Positions 21,001 through 33,700 of a DNA stretch of 64,000 nucleotides are shown in pieces (positions within the stretch are counted from its first letter, which is position 1; every line of letters begins with the position of its first letter). Source of the stretch: Xestospongia bergquistia (taxonomy: Eukaryota; Porifera; Demospongiae; Haplosclerida; Petrosiidae); assembly GCA_963965975.1 (NCBI GenBank), contig OZ014423.1, forward strand, positions 5,792,301 through 5,856,300, read 5' to 3'. A model generated the notes under the pieces. It worked only from the letters and a program-made list of their open reading frames with translations, did no database searches and had not been told where the DNA came from. The translations under genes were made by a program, and so were the position numbers.

Positions 21001-22602
21001 CCTTGATTGTTACCTGTTAATGAAATGAAAGAGGGATTGAAGCTGGATTTGCGGATTGGTTCAGAGAACGTTAAATCAATTGTAGCAAAATCAAGTGAGA
21101 TTTGAAAGGAAGAAAGAAATGGTGGAACAGAGTCTTGTGTAAAGACATTTGGTGCTAGGGCACTTCCTGTATCTGCTATTAAATTATTGCTTAAATCAGT
21201 AAAACTCTCTGGTTGCAAATAAAGATAGGAACTAGAATTTATACTGGCAATGTATTCATCTGCTTTTAAACTCAAAACAGTTTCATTTGCTATAAAAATC
21301 ACAAACGAGAGCAAATCTGAATTCTGTGTGACTATTCCATCACTTAAACTATAGTTGCTCAAAAATGGTGCTGAGCTGGTGTTAGTAATGTAGACTACTC
21401 CAAGATTGTAAGTTAGTGGATCAATTGGCTCATCAAACATCAAGGTAATAGTGCCTGTGTTCATATCTAAAGTATATGTTAATATCATAGGTGATGTTAT
21501 ATCAGGATTAAAGCCATTTAAGCTTAGTAGCGTATCACCATTACTGATACCACTTCCAGTTTGTGCAGTACCAGCTGCTATTTCTACTTGCCATGTTGTA
21601 AAATTAATAGAGGAACCAAACTGCAGTTTTAAAGTATTCTGATCTGAAGCTAGCAAATTAATTATGACATTGTCTGTAGGAGTGATTGGGGTGTCTCCTT
21701 CTGCTCCAGAAAGTGTCAAGGAAAAGTTACCATTTTTCAGTGTGACTCCAGTAGGGTCAACTATAGACACATTCACATTGAATTGCAATGTAAGTTGACC
21801 AGAGTCAAGATCAAGGATAGCATCAATAGCAGATAAAGAGGCAATGTCAGGTTCAAAAAAAGTAGCAGCTAGTGGAGTTTCAATAGGTACATTTTGTACT
21901 CCGTTAGAATTTAGAATAAAAGACCCAAGTGTAACATAACTAGTGTTCAGTGATACTAAAAGACTATTATCATTTTTGATAGCTTGCCAATCTGCACTGG
22001 TCAATGATATTCCAACCTGTGCTAAATTATTAGGATCAAAAGAAGAGCAACTGCCACCAGTTGGTGTGTATGTAGATCCACCAACACTATCAGAGCTATG
22101 CAGTGTTATTGCTGTGATATCGCATGTATCAGGATCGACATTTTGATTAAATACCATTGCAAGTAGATTTTGCGCCAAATTAACACCAAATACACCAAGC
22201 ATTGGGCCATCACCTTGAGCTGTGATTATCAAAATAAAATATATGTAAAGCAAAGTGTTTAAACAAAATCCAAGCTATAATTATGAATAATGCTAACTGA
22301 ACTGTCCTTCAGTTCCAATTAGTATAATCTGTAAATATTACCAGATATAACCTAGTTTTTAATAAAATCAACAACAAAAAAGCAATTGTAATCTGGTATA
22401 GTTGCTCCAATGACCCATAAACGTATTAATTTAGAAAAGAAAACAACTATTAATTTTGTATGGAAAGGTTATGTAAATAGTAAATAATAGTAGTTCGATG
22501 TTTTAAACTTCAATACATTAACTAACCTTGTACATAAGGGCAAAGTGCACCAATACATAGTACAGTCAAGTAGAACAATTTGGAAATCGAACAATACTTC
22601 AT
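12038..22602 (-). CDS. Giant single-pass surface protein: about 23 SbsA-like Ig-like repeats, mucin-like linker, furin-like Cys-rich region, TM
   Basis: Six exons reconstruct one 3345-aa chain: 22602..22527 (signal peptide MKYCSISKLFYLTVLCIGAL), 22219..13337 (one exon of 8883 bp), 13286..13123, 13060..12345, 12294..12159, 12100..12038; all junctions are GT-AG and in phase. The large exon encodes about 23 units of ~125 residues, each opening with a pattern like DTTSPxLxSFxLDLDSGxLxLTFSEPV and ending near SDTYL...DxSGN. This resembles the bacterial SbsA/Big_5 Ig-like fold (inference). A Ser/Thr-rich mucin-like linker (19602-20000, about residues 765-897) separates units 6 and 7. Exons 3-4 encode furin-like Cys-rich repeats (CHPQCSGCTGPSRFNCSLC). 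Exon 5 holds the membrane helix (AVIVIASVIGGILLVLVIV) followed by CACCC. The cytoplasmic tail is about 40 residues and ends NKTTSI. A large adhesion protein or receptor is likely; I recognise no named orthologue. Confidence 0.85.
19602..20000 (-). other. Mucin-like Ser/Thr/Pro linker within the giant surface protein
   Basis: About 130 residues made almost entirely of Ser, Thr, Val and Pro (for example SSSPSPSPSVPVT, TSSSIMTTSSST), interrupting the Ig-like array between units 6 and 7. Such a stretch would be expected to be heavily O-glycosylated and extended. It sits exactly at a boundary of the five-unit super-repeat. Confidence 0.85.
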
Positions 22603-22669
22603 TCTAATGGAAGCAAAACTGATATTGATATTATATCAAGATATTGCTTGTGTCCATCAGATTTATAAT

Positions 22670-22757
22670 AGTACTAGTGAGCCCCACCCAATTTTATGCT
22701 TGCAGTCATCAAGTTTCATGGCTGCAAATATATAACTGGGTGGAGCTTACTAGTACT
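22670..22757. repeat. Imperfect palindrome / foldback element
   Basis: The left arm begins agtactagtgagccccaccc and the reverse complement of the right arm begins agtactagtaagctccaccc; pairing continues through ttgcag and cat to a small central loop (about 42-nt arms, roughly four-fifths identical). It could be a tiny non-autonomous foldback transposon or a hairpin regulatory element. I found no clear target-site duplication. Confidence 0.8.
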
Positions 22758-22921
22758 TTTAAGCACTTTTTATATTTCATATCACCCAATACAACCATGC
22801 AGGCGAACAGACTATCAGCATACTTACCTTCTTTTTCTCTCTGTTATGAAGTGCACTACTACAGACCACCTTAAGGCAAACAATTAAATAATACAACAAG
22901 GTTATGAATATCGTTTATATG

Positions 22922-22956
22922 CACTTAAAGGGTGGAACCAGAACCACCCTGAAGTG
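22922..22956. repeat. 35-bp hairpin in the divergent promoter
   Basis: cacttaaagggtgg and ccaccctgaagtg form 13-14 bp inverted arms (one mismatch plus a one-base difference) around aaccagaa. Its arms carry GGGTGG, similar to the CCACCC of the neighbouring palindrome. Confidence 0.7.
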
Positions 22957-23074
22957 AAGTCATACTTATCACGTGTTGGTCCCAAATCACAACAGTGCTG
23001 AGTTAGCAAAAAAATAACTCCTCCTATAAAATGGGTGTGATAATTTTGTAAGTGTGCTGAGAATCAAGAGTACT

Positions 23075-26000
23075 ATGAATTCTTCTATACGTGAGAAGTA
23101 CGTGACAGAGTTAAAGGACTTATTTCATGCTCAAGGTGATCATCATTAAATGTATTTTTCCTTTGAGAAATGTACCAAAAAGTTTTGAGGGAGTCATAGG
23201 GGTGTGTCACATGACAATGTGATCATTACCTTACAAAGAAAATTATGGCTATAATTAAAAGTCAATAAGTTTTAGGGTCTAGAATTATAAGATCAGGGTT
23301 CCAGGCACTATATCTGGTTTATATTGAAGTATTTGTAACCTATTATGTGTCTTGAACATGTAATATTAGTGTTAGTACAGTTCAATCAAGTACATAATCT
23401 TACCATATATGTATATAATAGGATACAAGCAGTATCTTAATATAATATTAATATTAGTTACTAAATTATTATAATACATTAATAATTATATGGTAAATTA
23501 AAAGAATCAAACTCTACTAGTATGTATAATAGTAATAATATTATGTATATTGTATTATATTGTATTGTTTTATGTATAGTATTGTTCTTCATCTTGCTAA
23601 CAACATTTTTATTGATATGATATGTAGACATAGAAACATGTGACAATATTAACAGCTATTGATACTTACTATAGAAACCATGGACAGATGGCTTGTTAAC
23701 AGTGAAAACAATGACAGATTTTTGTGTAGTAGATACAATATAGCTAGTTTTAGTGGAGATATCTGTAGTAAGAACAAAATAACAGTTCTAGTTTATTGAA
23801 TACTTAATTAATGATATCAGTTTCATGATCATCATATGACTGTCAAATTTATGTTATCTGTTCCAGGTGTCCAATTATATAGTGGGCAACACAGCCTCTG
23901 TCTGACCACAGCTTGCCTCCATTTTTTACAAAAGAAATTCACATCTCTACATGGTAAATGACAATAGTAACTCATTGTCTATTGTGTTTTACCATCATCC
24001 CTCCCTCATTTCCTCTCTCTTTTCTTCTTCCACTTCCTTCCTCCTTCAGATAATCCATCTAACAATACATCTTTACAGTTCTCTGATTTACAGTATATTC
24101 ATGATTGTTTATGTAAAATTATATCATTAAAAGTGAGTATTGATTTTTAAAATTACATCACAATTATTGTTATTAATTTTAGCTTATTTGTGATCGTAAG
24201 TACACAGTAGCTCCTTCGTTAGTGAACCTTGACCTCTCAACATTTAGAGCATTACAATCTTTAGTGGTCAGTTATCATTACACTTACTAAACAACATTAC
24301 AATTTTTATAGCTCAAGAGAGTACCAATTAGTTCATTGACTGGATTACAAAGACTAAGACAACAACTTAGAGTTTTAGTTATACAACGTTCAAACCTGAA
24401 TAGTTTAGAAGTAAGTTAATAATGAAAGATAATAAAATTTAATTTCATTGTTAGGATGTGTTAATAAAGTGTGGAGGAGATGAGGCAAGAGCATTTGCTT
24501 GGACCAATTTAAAAGAGCTAGATCTTAGTGTTAATACTATAAAAGAACTTGGAGAACCATTGGTAAGCTGGATAATTCAGATTGTAGTTGTATGATAGGT
24601 TTATAAAACCAATAGAATATTTTATTATTTTTAATGTTTATAGAGATATCTTCCTGAAGTTGAACAAGTAAATATTAGTAGTAATCAAATTGGTTCAGGT
24701 AGTTTGATTGAAAGTGGTAGTATTAGTAGTAGTATTAATAGTACTGATAGAGAGGAAGGTCTGTTAGCTGTCTCTGGCATACAGGTGAGGACACACATAT
24801 ACATATCATGTGGTTATGAGTACTCTGTCATAGTTTATTGATAAAGTGAAGAGGCTACATTTGGGCTTCAATCAATTGACCTGTGTACCTGAGTTTGCTG
24901 GGAGGGCAAAATACAATTTAACTGTCCTTGTACTTCGCAATAATATGCTTAGAGATGTTAGAGGTGAGAGAGAGAGAGAGAGAGTTATGTTATTACTCCA
25001 TGTTCTTTCCCATATACAGGTGTAGAGGTATTGGACAGTCTTGTTGAGTTAGATGTCTGTGAAAATCTTATCAGCAAACACTCAAATCTTGCTCCATTGC
25101 TAAATCTCCATCATCTCAATTTAGTAAGTAAACAGGACTCACATTATAACAATATGATATAAATTATTATATACTAATCTTTAGCTTTCTATAATGGGTA
25201 ATCCATTATGTTATGATGTCAAATATCGAGTGAAGACTGTACAGTGTTTGTCTAATTTAATCTCACCTACAACTGTAAGTTTTAAGCTTTAAATAGATCA
25301 TGAAATTCCTTCCTCTCTCTCTCTCTTCAAATAGTTTCTGTTAGATGGCAAGAAGTTATCAACTACAGAGAAAAAAGTAACACAATATGTCTGTTTTTAT
25401 TAATATAATAATTCATATTCTTTGTATTAGAATATCTCACATTCTCTTACCCATTATTCACCACCTGCTACAACTCATTCTACTCCATCACCTTCAACTT
25501 CTCCACTTCATTCTGTAAACCATTTGACCATACCTCAATTGACTGGGGGGCCAACAACGCCTGTACTGCTCTCTCCTATTAGAGCATTGTCAATACCCTC
25601 ACCAGATGTCAACATTGTTAAGCACAATGTCGGTGGAGACACTAATGACTTTGATGACATCTTAAAACCTCAAAGCTTACCTTCAAAGATATCTAAGTCA
25701 TCAAGGAGTTCTAAGGTATGATAATTATTGTTTGTCTTTACTTTTTTTATTTTTTTCAGCGTGGGAGTTTTAAGAAAAAGAGTAGGGTTGTTGCTTTTGA
25801 AGAAGATTCTCCATTCCATGCAGACTCATCTGAGGAGATGTCTAATTCATGTAAGACTCACATATAATCACATGACTTCAAGTTCACTCTTTATAGCTAC
25901 AAATATTCCACTTTTAAATGAAGAAAGAATGACAAAACATGAAGATTTAAGAATGTTGTTGCGAGAAAGTATGTCAATTGAATGTAGAAACAATGATTCT

Positions 26001-29000
26001 AATTTCATATGTAGATTGGCTTAGTACAGCTGAAAGTGGTAGCTATTCAGGAGGTAAGTTATAACTTGATTTTATTTAATACTAGTAATATGTTGAGTAG
26101 ATGGAATGGAGACATCTGGTGAGCGACAATCCTCCAAGCTAAAGCCATCTAAACACAAGTCTCAACTTCCACATACAGCTACTGAAATTAATAAGGATGA
26201 AGTCTCTGTGCCAGTTTCCTCCGGTCTGACTTCCATTCCTGTAATTAACAATGACAACCAGTCTGAGTCTATATCAAATGGTCCAGTAAATGATTTATTA
26301 TCAATTGCCACTGTCACTGTCAGCAAGGCTGATTCCCACTCTGTCGAGGACATGAGATTGAGTCCTATTAACATTTCTGATGGAAACGATGACAACAGTT
26401 CAATTGATGATAATGTCATCACTGACCAATCACATCATAGTCCAGTTGGTTTACCCAAAGAAGCATTGACATCATCAAGTCCTCAAGAACCTATGTTAAA
26501 AATTAAAGAAGCTCAAAATGATAATAAAATTGATATGTTTGCTATGGAACTAGATGAAGATAGCAGACCTTTGGACCAATCATCACCCGAGCCAAACAAA
26601 GGTTAAATATTTTGAGCTCCTTTACTTAAATACCTCATTCCTTCTTCTGCAGGACTGACCCCTCAAGTAACTGGAAGTATATTTGACGTGTCTGTTTTTG
26701 ATAGCGATACTGATGAAGAGAGACAGTCTGATCTTAGTGTCTGGATTTCAATTTCAGATAAATTTTTACAAGAAATATCATGTGAAGGCACTGTAAGATC
26801 ATTGTATTATAATAGCTATTTATTGTCGTTATTGTTAGGTTCAAGATCAATTGGATCTCCAGTGCTTGAAATCAGCTGAAATAGAAAAACGGCACTGCAA
26901 AGGAGAAGAAAAGTACATCATGTTATATTGGAGATTTATTATTGTTTATTTGTTTCTGTAGACAAGTATTAGTTCTTCATTTTTCTTATGATCGAAGAGA
27001 CAGAAGAAAGAGGGAATATGTACTTAATGACTCAACTGATCAAGTATGAAGTGAAAGATTATAAATAAAAATAAAATAAAAGTACTTATTATCTAACATG
27101 CTGTATCTACTTTTCTAGGAGAAAATGTTAGAGCAACTTAAACCAATTGTTGACATAAATGCCTCAGCTGTTTCCATAGCAGCTAAATTAGAAGTAAAAA
27201 GCTATGGTGTTCTAACATATTACTTTATTTTTTATTTAGTGTTTCAAATGTCAAACAGTTATTGATTGGTCTGAAGCTATTGATGCTCCTGGGGACTCAC
27301 CAGCTGCCGTAGGCTTCCATTCAACGCCCTTAGATATGAACAATAGATTGTCATCACTTGGAAAAGTGTGTCCTCGCTGCAATGGTTTCTTAATACAAAT
27401 CAGTGGTAGTGGAACCTCTAGTACATCAGTACCGCTACGATCATCCTATACGAATACATCTCCTCAATCTCTTAGAAGACCTTCAGCAGAGACTGCCATT
27501 AAATCACGGAGAGAGTTATCGACACTTAGCAATGATGATAGTGAAATTTCAGAATCTGGTCTATTCAGTCCTGGACATATTGATATCTCTGCTTTTGCTT
27601 CTTATCCTGATTCTCGGCAGAACTCAGGGGAATATCCTAATCCCTATACTCCCCTGGTACTAAGACTGAGCCCTGTTCCCCCTAGCCCAATTGATCCCTT
27701 GACAACTAGACTGAGTCCTGTCCCCCCTAGTCCATATCCGGACATGAGTCCTTTTCATACTCCATTAAAACCTCAACAAACTTCATTGAGAAGGGATGAA
27801 GACTTTGTTCTTGAAAATAGCCAGGGTTTTGAACAAGCCAATGGTGAAAATGAGGGGACTTATAACGAAACCGATAACAGAGGGTCTTTAACTACCAATA
27901 ATGAAATATCTGATGGCAATGCAGCTGCAGCAAGAACTAGTTACACAACCTTACCACTTGAGAATATCTCCTTGGTTACTGAAGATAATTACAGAGGTTT
28001 TGGAACAACCTCTGAACCAAATCAATTATCATTTCAACATGGTTTTCTGTCTACCAACCCTTTTGACATTGCTGATGATCCTGCATCTTCCAATCCATTT
28101 AATGATCAGGAATTATCTTCATCTTCTCAGAGCAGAGACAAAACATCCAGCACAAGCAATAGTACCAATCCTTTTGATGATCTAGTTTTGAAGTCTGGAT
28201 CTGAGTCTGATTCCCATACAAATAGAACTCAGTCTGAACCCAGTAAAGGAATGAACAAACAAGTCTCCAAGTCTTTATCTGGGACCTACTTGCATCCTGA
28301 TTCCAATACTGTGGAACAGGAACAAGTTGTAGTATCATCAACTGACAGAAAAGAAACTCACTTACAAACCAAAGCAAATAAACAACATTCTCAACCACTT
28401 GTAGTTCAGAAACAATCTAAATCAAAAACAGACCAAGATGAAATTCCTGTATCTGGCAGTGTTCCCTCTGAAAGTCGATTTAAGTCCTATTTTAATAATT
28501 TTATGGGCAAAGGAAAGAAAGAAGAAGACTCACCAAGTGGAAACAAAGCTAGTGGTCACACTCGTTCAAGAAGTCATGATTTTCGTGTTCCACCACTTCC
28601 TGATGCAATAAGAGAGCGTTCCATTGATCAGAAAACAAAGCAAAAGTTAAAAAGCAACAAAGAAAAGCAGAAGGGATCATCAGATACCTCTTCTACTGGT
28701 AGTCATCATTCATTTAAGACTGATTCAGAACAACATGCTGCCAGTTCTGGAGCTGAGAGAAAGTCTTCTGGTAGTGGTAGTGGTAGTGGAGGAGGTAGTC
28801 GATTTAGTCGTTTCTCTGTGACATCAATTGGTCGTAGTGGCAAAAGATCTTCAGCAAAACATCAAAGTTCTTCTGAAGCAGATGAAAGGAAAGCATTTGT
28901 TTCTCCAGTCTATCCCTATAAAGATGATGATCCTACGTATATTCATAATAACTTGACATTATACTTGGATATGAATGTCTTTGACACAGAGAAGCAAGAG

Positions 29001-30450
29001 CGGTTTGAACTGGCGCTAAAAGTAATGCACCTGCTAGATGTTGCATATGTACTGATATTAACTTCCTTTTTTCTTTTCAGTCTCCTGTAATTAAGTATGG
29101 AGATTGGAATGAGATTGAGTCTTTCTTAGTGGTCTCCAATCGAACTGCATATCTTTATCGCGTCACAGCTCCTGAGAGGTATTTTATTGACTCTGTTACA
29201 ATAATATAGTAGTATACACATTTTATAGCTTAACTCCTGAAAACTGGCTAGAATTGAAGGCTACCCTTTCTTTACGAGAACTGGTCTTTATTGAAATTGG
29301 AATTGGATATCAGGTAATTAGTAATTTAATTGATTTTGACATGTTAAGCTTTTTTAGTCGTTAAGAGTTGAGTTTGATAATCCAGCTCAGTGCTATACAT
29401 TCCTTATAAGGAATGAAGACAAATGTCGCAAGTTTTTTGATAAACTTTCTTGTAAGTGTTCAGAACTTTCTGTTCTGTTCATGTCATGATGTTCTTTTCT
29501 GTTTTTAGATGTGGTATCTGATGTCCCTAAATCAAACTTTAAGAGTGTTAGAATTAGTCAATTTTTCTTAACATATCTTAGGTGTGTGTGTGTGTGTGTG
29601 AGAGAGAGATGAAGATTTCACTATCATTATCTATTCTACAGGGATCCATATCGAGCTCTAAGGGAAACTCTTTTTGTGAGTTATATAATAATTATCATAA
29701 CAATTGACAAATCCTTTGCGATAATATTATTTTTTTATAGAAACATTATGATCAATTCCATACATCTAAAACATCTCCTGTAATGGAAGAACTTGAACAA
29801 GATGAGTCAGAATCAGAACATCTCAAATTATATCTTTTAGCTCACAAATATAATCCTAACAACGACCCAAGTATGGAGGAGACATTTAACACAGTTGATT
29901 ATATTGTACTGGTAATATTTCTTTTAGGTCTAGTTGCAGTGACTTTTGTTCTCTCAAATTTCCATATCTTTTTAGCATTGGATAATCCACAGTGGCCACT
30001 TCCTAAATTGCATCCTTTACCAGATCGTGATGACTTGCTACCTCCATACAGTGGAGTTATTAAAAAGGAAATAACTGATGTTGAAAAACTGGTATATAAA
30101 CTTGTTAGACCTGTATTGTGAGTATAATGATGTACTGTTCTCATTATAGATTTTGTATGATGATCAACATTGTCAATTTACTTTACAATTCTTTAAAGAA
30201 GTAAGTTAGATAGCTATAATGTGATCTAGTCATTTCTGTTGAGTCTGCCTGTAAAATGATACTAATACAACAACACATTAGCAGTTATAAAACATCTTTT
30301 ATCTTTTATCCATAGAGTTCTACTGAAATTGAGCCCTTGTCGTGGACAATTGTTCTGAAAACTTCTAAAGGTCTGCAAAAATTCATTAAAACACTTGAGG
30401 AGTTATGGTCTGAACAATTTCAACAAACACTTCATAAAGAGTTTAGATAA
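23075..30450 (+). CDS. STK11IP: STK11IP/LIP1 (LKB1-interacting protein) homologue, multi-exon
   Basis: Starts at ATG 23075 (MNSSIREKYVTELKDLFHAQ) and ends at taa 30448-30450. The N-terminal half has leucine-rich repeats: SLKLICDRKYTVAPSLVNLD and RVPISSLTGLQRLRQQLRVL follow the order of human STK11IP, then FAWTNLKELDLSVNTI and LPEVEQVNISSNQI. A CxxC...CxxC zinc-ribbon-like pair (CFKC at ~27241, VCPRC at ~27367) matches the same position in the human protein. Near 28960, LYLDMNVFDTEKQERFELAL matches the family block LFLDVEVFSDAQEEF. The C-terminal PH-like region ends with ...KTLEELWSEQFQQTLHKEFR. In mammals the protein binds LKB1 and acts at endolysosomal membranes. A large Ser-rich, NPF-containing disordered exon (27238-29030) is much longer than expected and holds a Gly-Ser run near 28770. 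The first intron is ~730 bp; most others are 45-80 bp. Confidence 0.85.
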
Positions 30451-30739
30451 CAATTTACACTTATAATATACTATATATATACTGGTATTTTTTAGTGTTA
30501 CATATAATCTCTATCAAATTGAGATGAATGTTGATATTTATTTTAATATAATAAATATATATGTGTGTATTGTTAATTCTTTATTTATTGAACATAAAAA
30601 TAATTTTTGAGATTACATCATTACACTTAAACTCTGGATTTGTGCAAAAAATTACATTTTTACTTGTAAAAGTAATAATTATATTAAAGAATTGTTGAAG
30701 TTTATAATTGACTTACTAAAACATTTCTTATGTAATTTG

Positions 30740-33700
30740 TCATTTAAGTGTTCTCGTGCTTAATGAACCAACAGCATTAAAAGATGGCTCTTCCTGTAGT
30801 TCTTGATAGAGCAAGGAGCCATATGATCCAGGTAGAGGACGATATCCAGTAGAAGATTTTGCTGAATTGCTTCGAAGATGTCTCAATCTATATGAACCAG
30901 TGAGATATTAGTAATAAAAACTTGGAATATATACCTTTTTCCTACATATTCAACTTCAGGTTCTTCCATACTGTACAAAAGGAAATAGCATTGTTTTTCA
31001 CATTACAATTAATATATAATACCTTGGAACATTAAAAGATAAGCCATACTGTGCTAACATATTTTCATCTTCCTAAAAAAATTTTAAAAAATAATTGTAA
31101 TACTTCTCTCATGTGATACGAACATTTCCCATTGATGACTGATTTGAAGGGTCTTCAATATCAGTGACTTTTAGTCTCATTCCTATACTTTCGATCACAT
31201 TCTCCTCTTGAACTTTCTGTTCATCATCTCCAATTACAGGAATTGTAAGAGGATCGAAAAGAACGTCTTTAGGAGCCAAAGGATGCTGATATGTAGCAGT
31301 ATTACCAATGTCCCAGAACTGCTTTTGACCAAATGTACCTTCAGACGAAACAAATACCTATTTTTGTTCTTATATTAACTTTTATCTTACCAATATAGTG
31401 TCCCTCTTGTGTCCAAACTCTGACGGAGCAATCACTGGAAGCAGTGACAAGAAGACTCCACTCTTCAATGAAGGACAAACTGAAGACAAAATGTAAATTA
31501 ATATTTTTATATTATTGTAATTAATTTTATTACCTATTAATAATACTAGTATGTGCCCTCCATTTTATAATACCTAAAACAAAATACAATAAAAAATATG
31601 GACAATTGAATGACAAATTAAATTGTGACAGATTTTCCTTACATTTTGGTCTGGTTAAACTGGTTTTATCTTTACAGAATAATCTGATGTCCCAACGACA
31701 TACAAAACCTTCAATATCTCCAGTGATCAGTTGTGTGTTTGCAGTATCAACAACCATATCAGTAATACATTTATGTGAAGACTACATACAAAGAATTTAC
31801 TGACTATATTATAACTCTCTAAAAAGTCTTACTGCTTGAAATAAACCCATTGGTTTCTTTGTGTCATGGATATTCCAGAAATGGACATAACCTGTATAAC
31901 AGGAATTGTATACAAGAGGAATAATGAATATTGTTTTACCAGCTGGTCCACTAGCCACAAGAGAAGCAGATGTTCTAGATCGTCTCGTCTCTAAATAGAG
32001 CAGTCTGTGGATGGCATAATCACCTTCATCTGAAATGTTAGAGATATTCAAATTATGAAAGAAATCAACATCATCATGAAATTATTTTTTAAATTTTATT
32101 TCTGTAGTAATGTTTCAGTTGAACAAACCTATGGACACTGATCTCAGATAATTTTGTGTAGTTGATACTTGAAGTCGTTGTATCATGTGACCAGATGTCA
32201 TACTCCAGAGAATAATCTAGACATAAAATATAAATTAGTGTATTGTACCTAGAGGACTTACTTCTCCATCAAAACTAGCTGTTGCTAATGTTGTAGGTAG
32301 ACAAAATGTTATACTTGTAATGTCTTCATGATGTACACATGTCTATCATATGAACATCACATGTACAATAGTTTCCATGGATTTAATGTACTCACTGATG
32401 ATTTATCCCATCCTTCAATTGGAAATATGGAAGATTGGACAGCTGCTGAATCAAGTAGATCCTAAAAGGAAAAATACAATATATTTAGCATAGACAAGGA
32501 AATAATGTCTTACAGAAAATACATTGAGTTTTCTGTCCCAACCAACAGCAACAATATATCTTAAGAGAGTAAGAATTAAAACTTGATGTTGACTGTTAAA
32601 TGATTATTAATTACCTTATTTGGTTAACTGAAACAAATTTAACATCAGCTACTTCTGCATCATTTCCTGAGATGAAAACCATCTTAATGATCTTGTACAA
32701 TAATTGTTAATCTTACCTTTATCTAGTGTCAACAAACAATGCCCATTATTAAAATTCCATAACTTAATTTCTCCATTTTCTCCTGCAGTTACCAATCTAT
32801 GTATGACAATAGCAATGTGTCATACATATTGTTCTGTTGTACCTTCTTCCTGACGAGTCTAGATCAATAGCAGTGATACGTGAGTTATCATGTACTGAAG
32901 CAAACTCAAAGACACATTCTCCAGTGATAATGTCCCAGACTTTAATGACCTAATAAAGTACTTAATTATCATTTCAAACATATTTAATTTCTTACAGACT
33001 CTTCACATGCAGTGATAACTAATCCAAAATTACAAGAATACGACATGGCGGACACTGGAAGACGATGTGTATGAACCATATCTGGCTTTGGTAATCCACC
33101 CAAAAGAGAGAGTTGAATAACATGAATTTGTTCTGTAGCTATGACCAGGTATTGTCGGATAATATTGAAGTGAAGTGCTAAAGAGAAAAAGAGAGAGAGA
33201 GAGAGAGAGAAGGTAGAGTGGATTATATCTGACAGTAAGGAGAGAGGGGAATATACCTTCTACTGTTTGATAGACTTTATGTGTAGCTGATGTTACAGTT
33301 GAGAGACAAGTCTGTTCAATTGAGTCCCATACTTTCAAAGTATTATCATTACCAATGCTATAAATCCTATTGTTTGTCGAGTCAATTCTCACACAGAAGA
33401 CAGGTGATCCTTGACCATATAGTGATCCAATGGATTTTGCTGTGACAAAGGGGTTCCAAATACGAATCACTTGGTCCATTCCTCCAGTTACTAAAATATT
33501 GTTCAGAGTGCAATAATCAAATGTAGTGATGCCTTTGTTAACAGAAAATATCTTCTGATCTCCGCTCATTCTAAGATAAACAGATTAAAAGTGTATAATT
33601 ATTATAACAAAATATTAACTCTACCTAGTTTTAGCAGGTATGATAGTTTTGGTCACTCCACGAATTGATAAACTTCCCATTTGATTTGCAGGCAAACTGC

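Larger units (their letters stand above)
22603..23074. promoter_or_regulatory. Divergent promoter region of the giant surface gene and STK11IP, with two inverted repeats
   Basis: 472 bp between head-to-head start codons. It contains an 88-bp imperfect palindrome (22670-22757), a 35-bp hairpin (22922-22956) and gggtgtga at 23033-23040, about 35 bp before the STK11IP ATG, a near match to the GGTGTGGCT motif found in other promoters here. Short open frames across the palindrome have no recognisable product. Confidence 0.6.

Noticed and set aside
22644-22887. Small genes across the promoter palindrome
   Set aside because: Two overlapping frames exist only because the inverted repeat is locally free of stops; no recognisable product.
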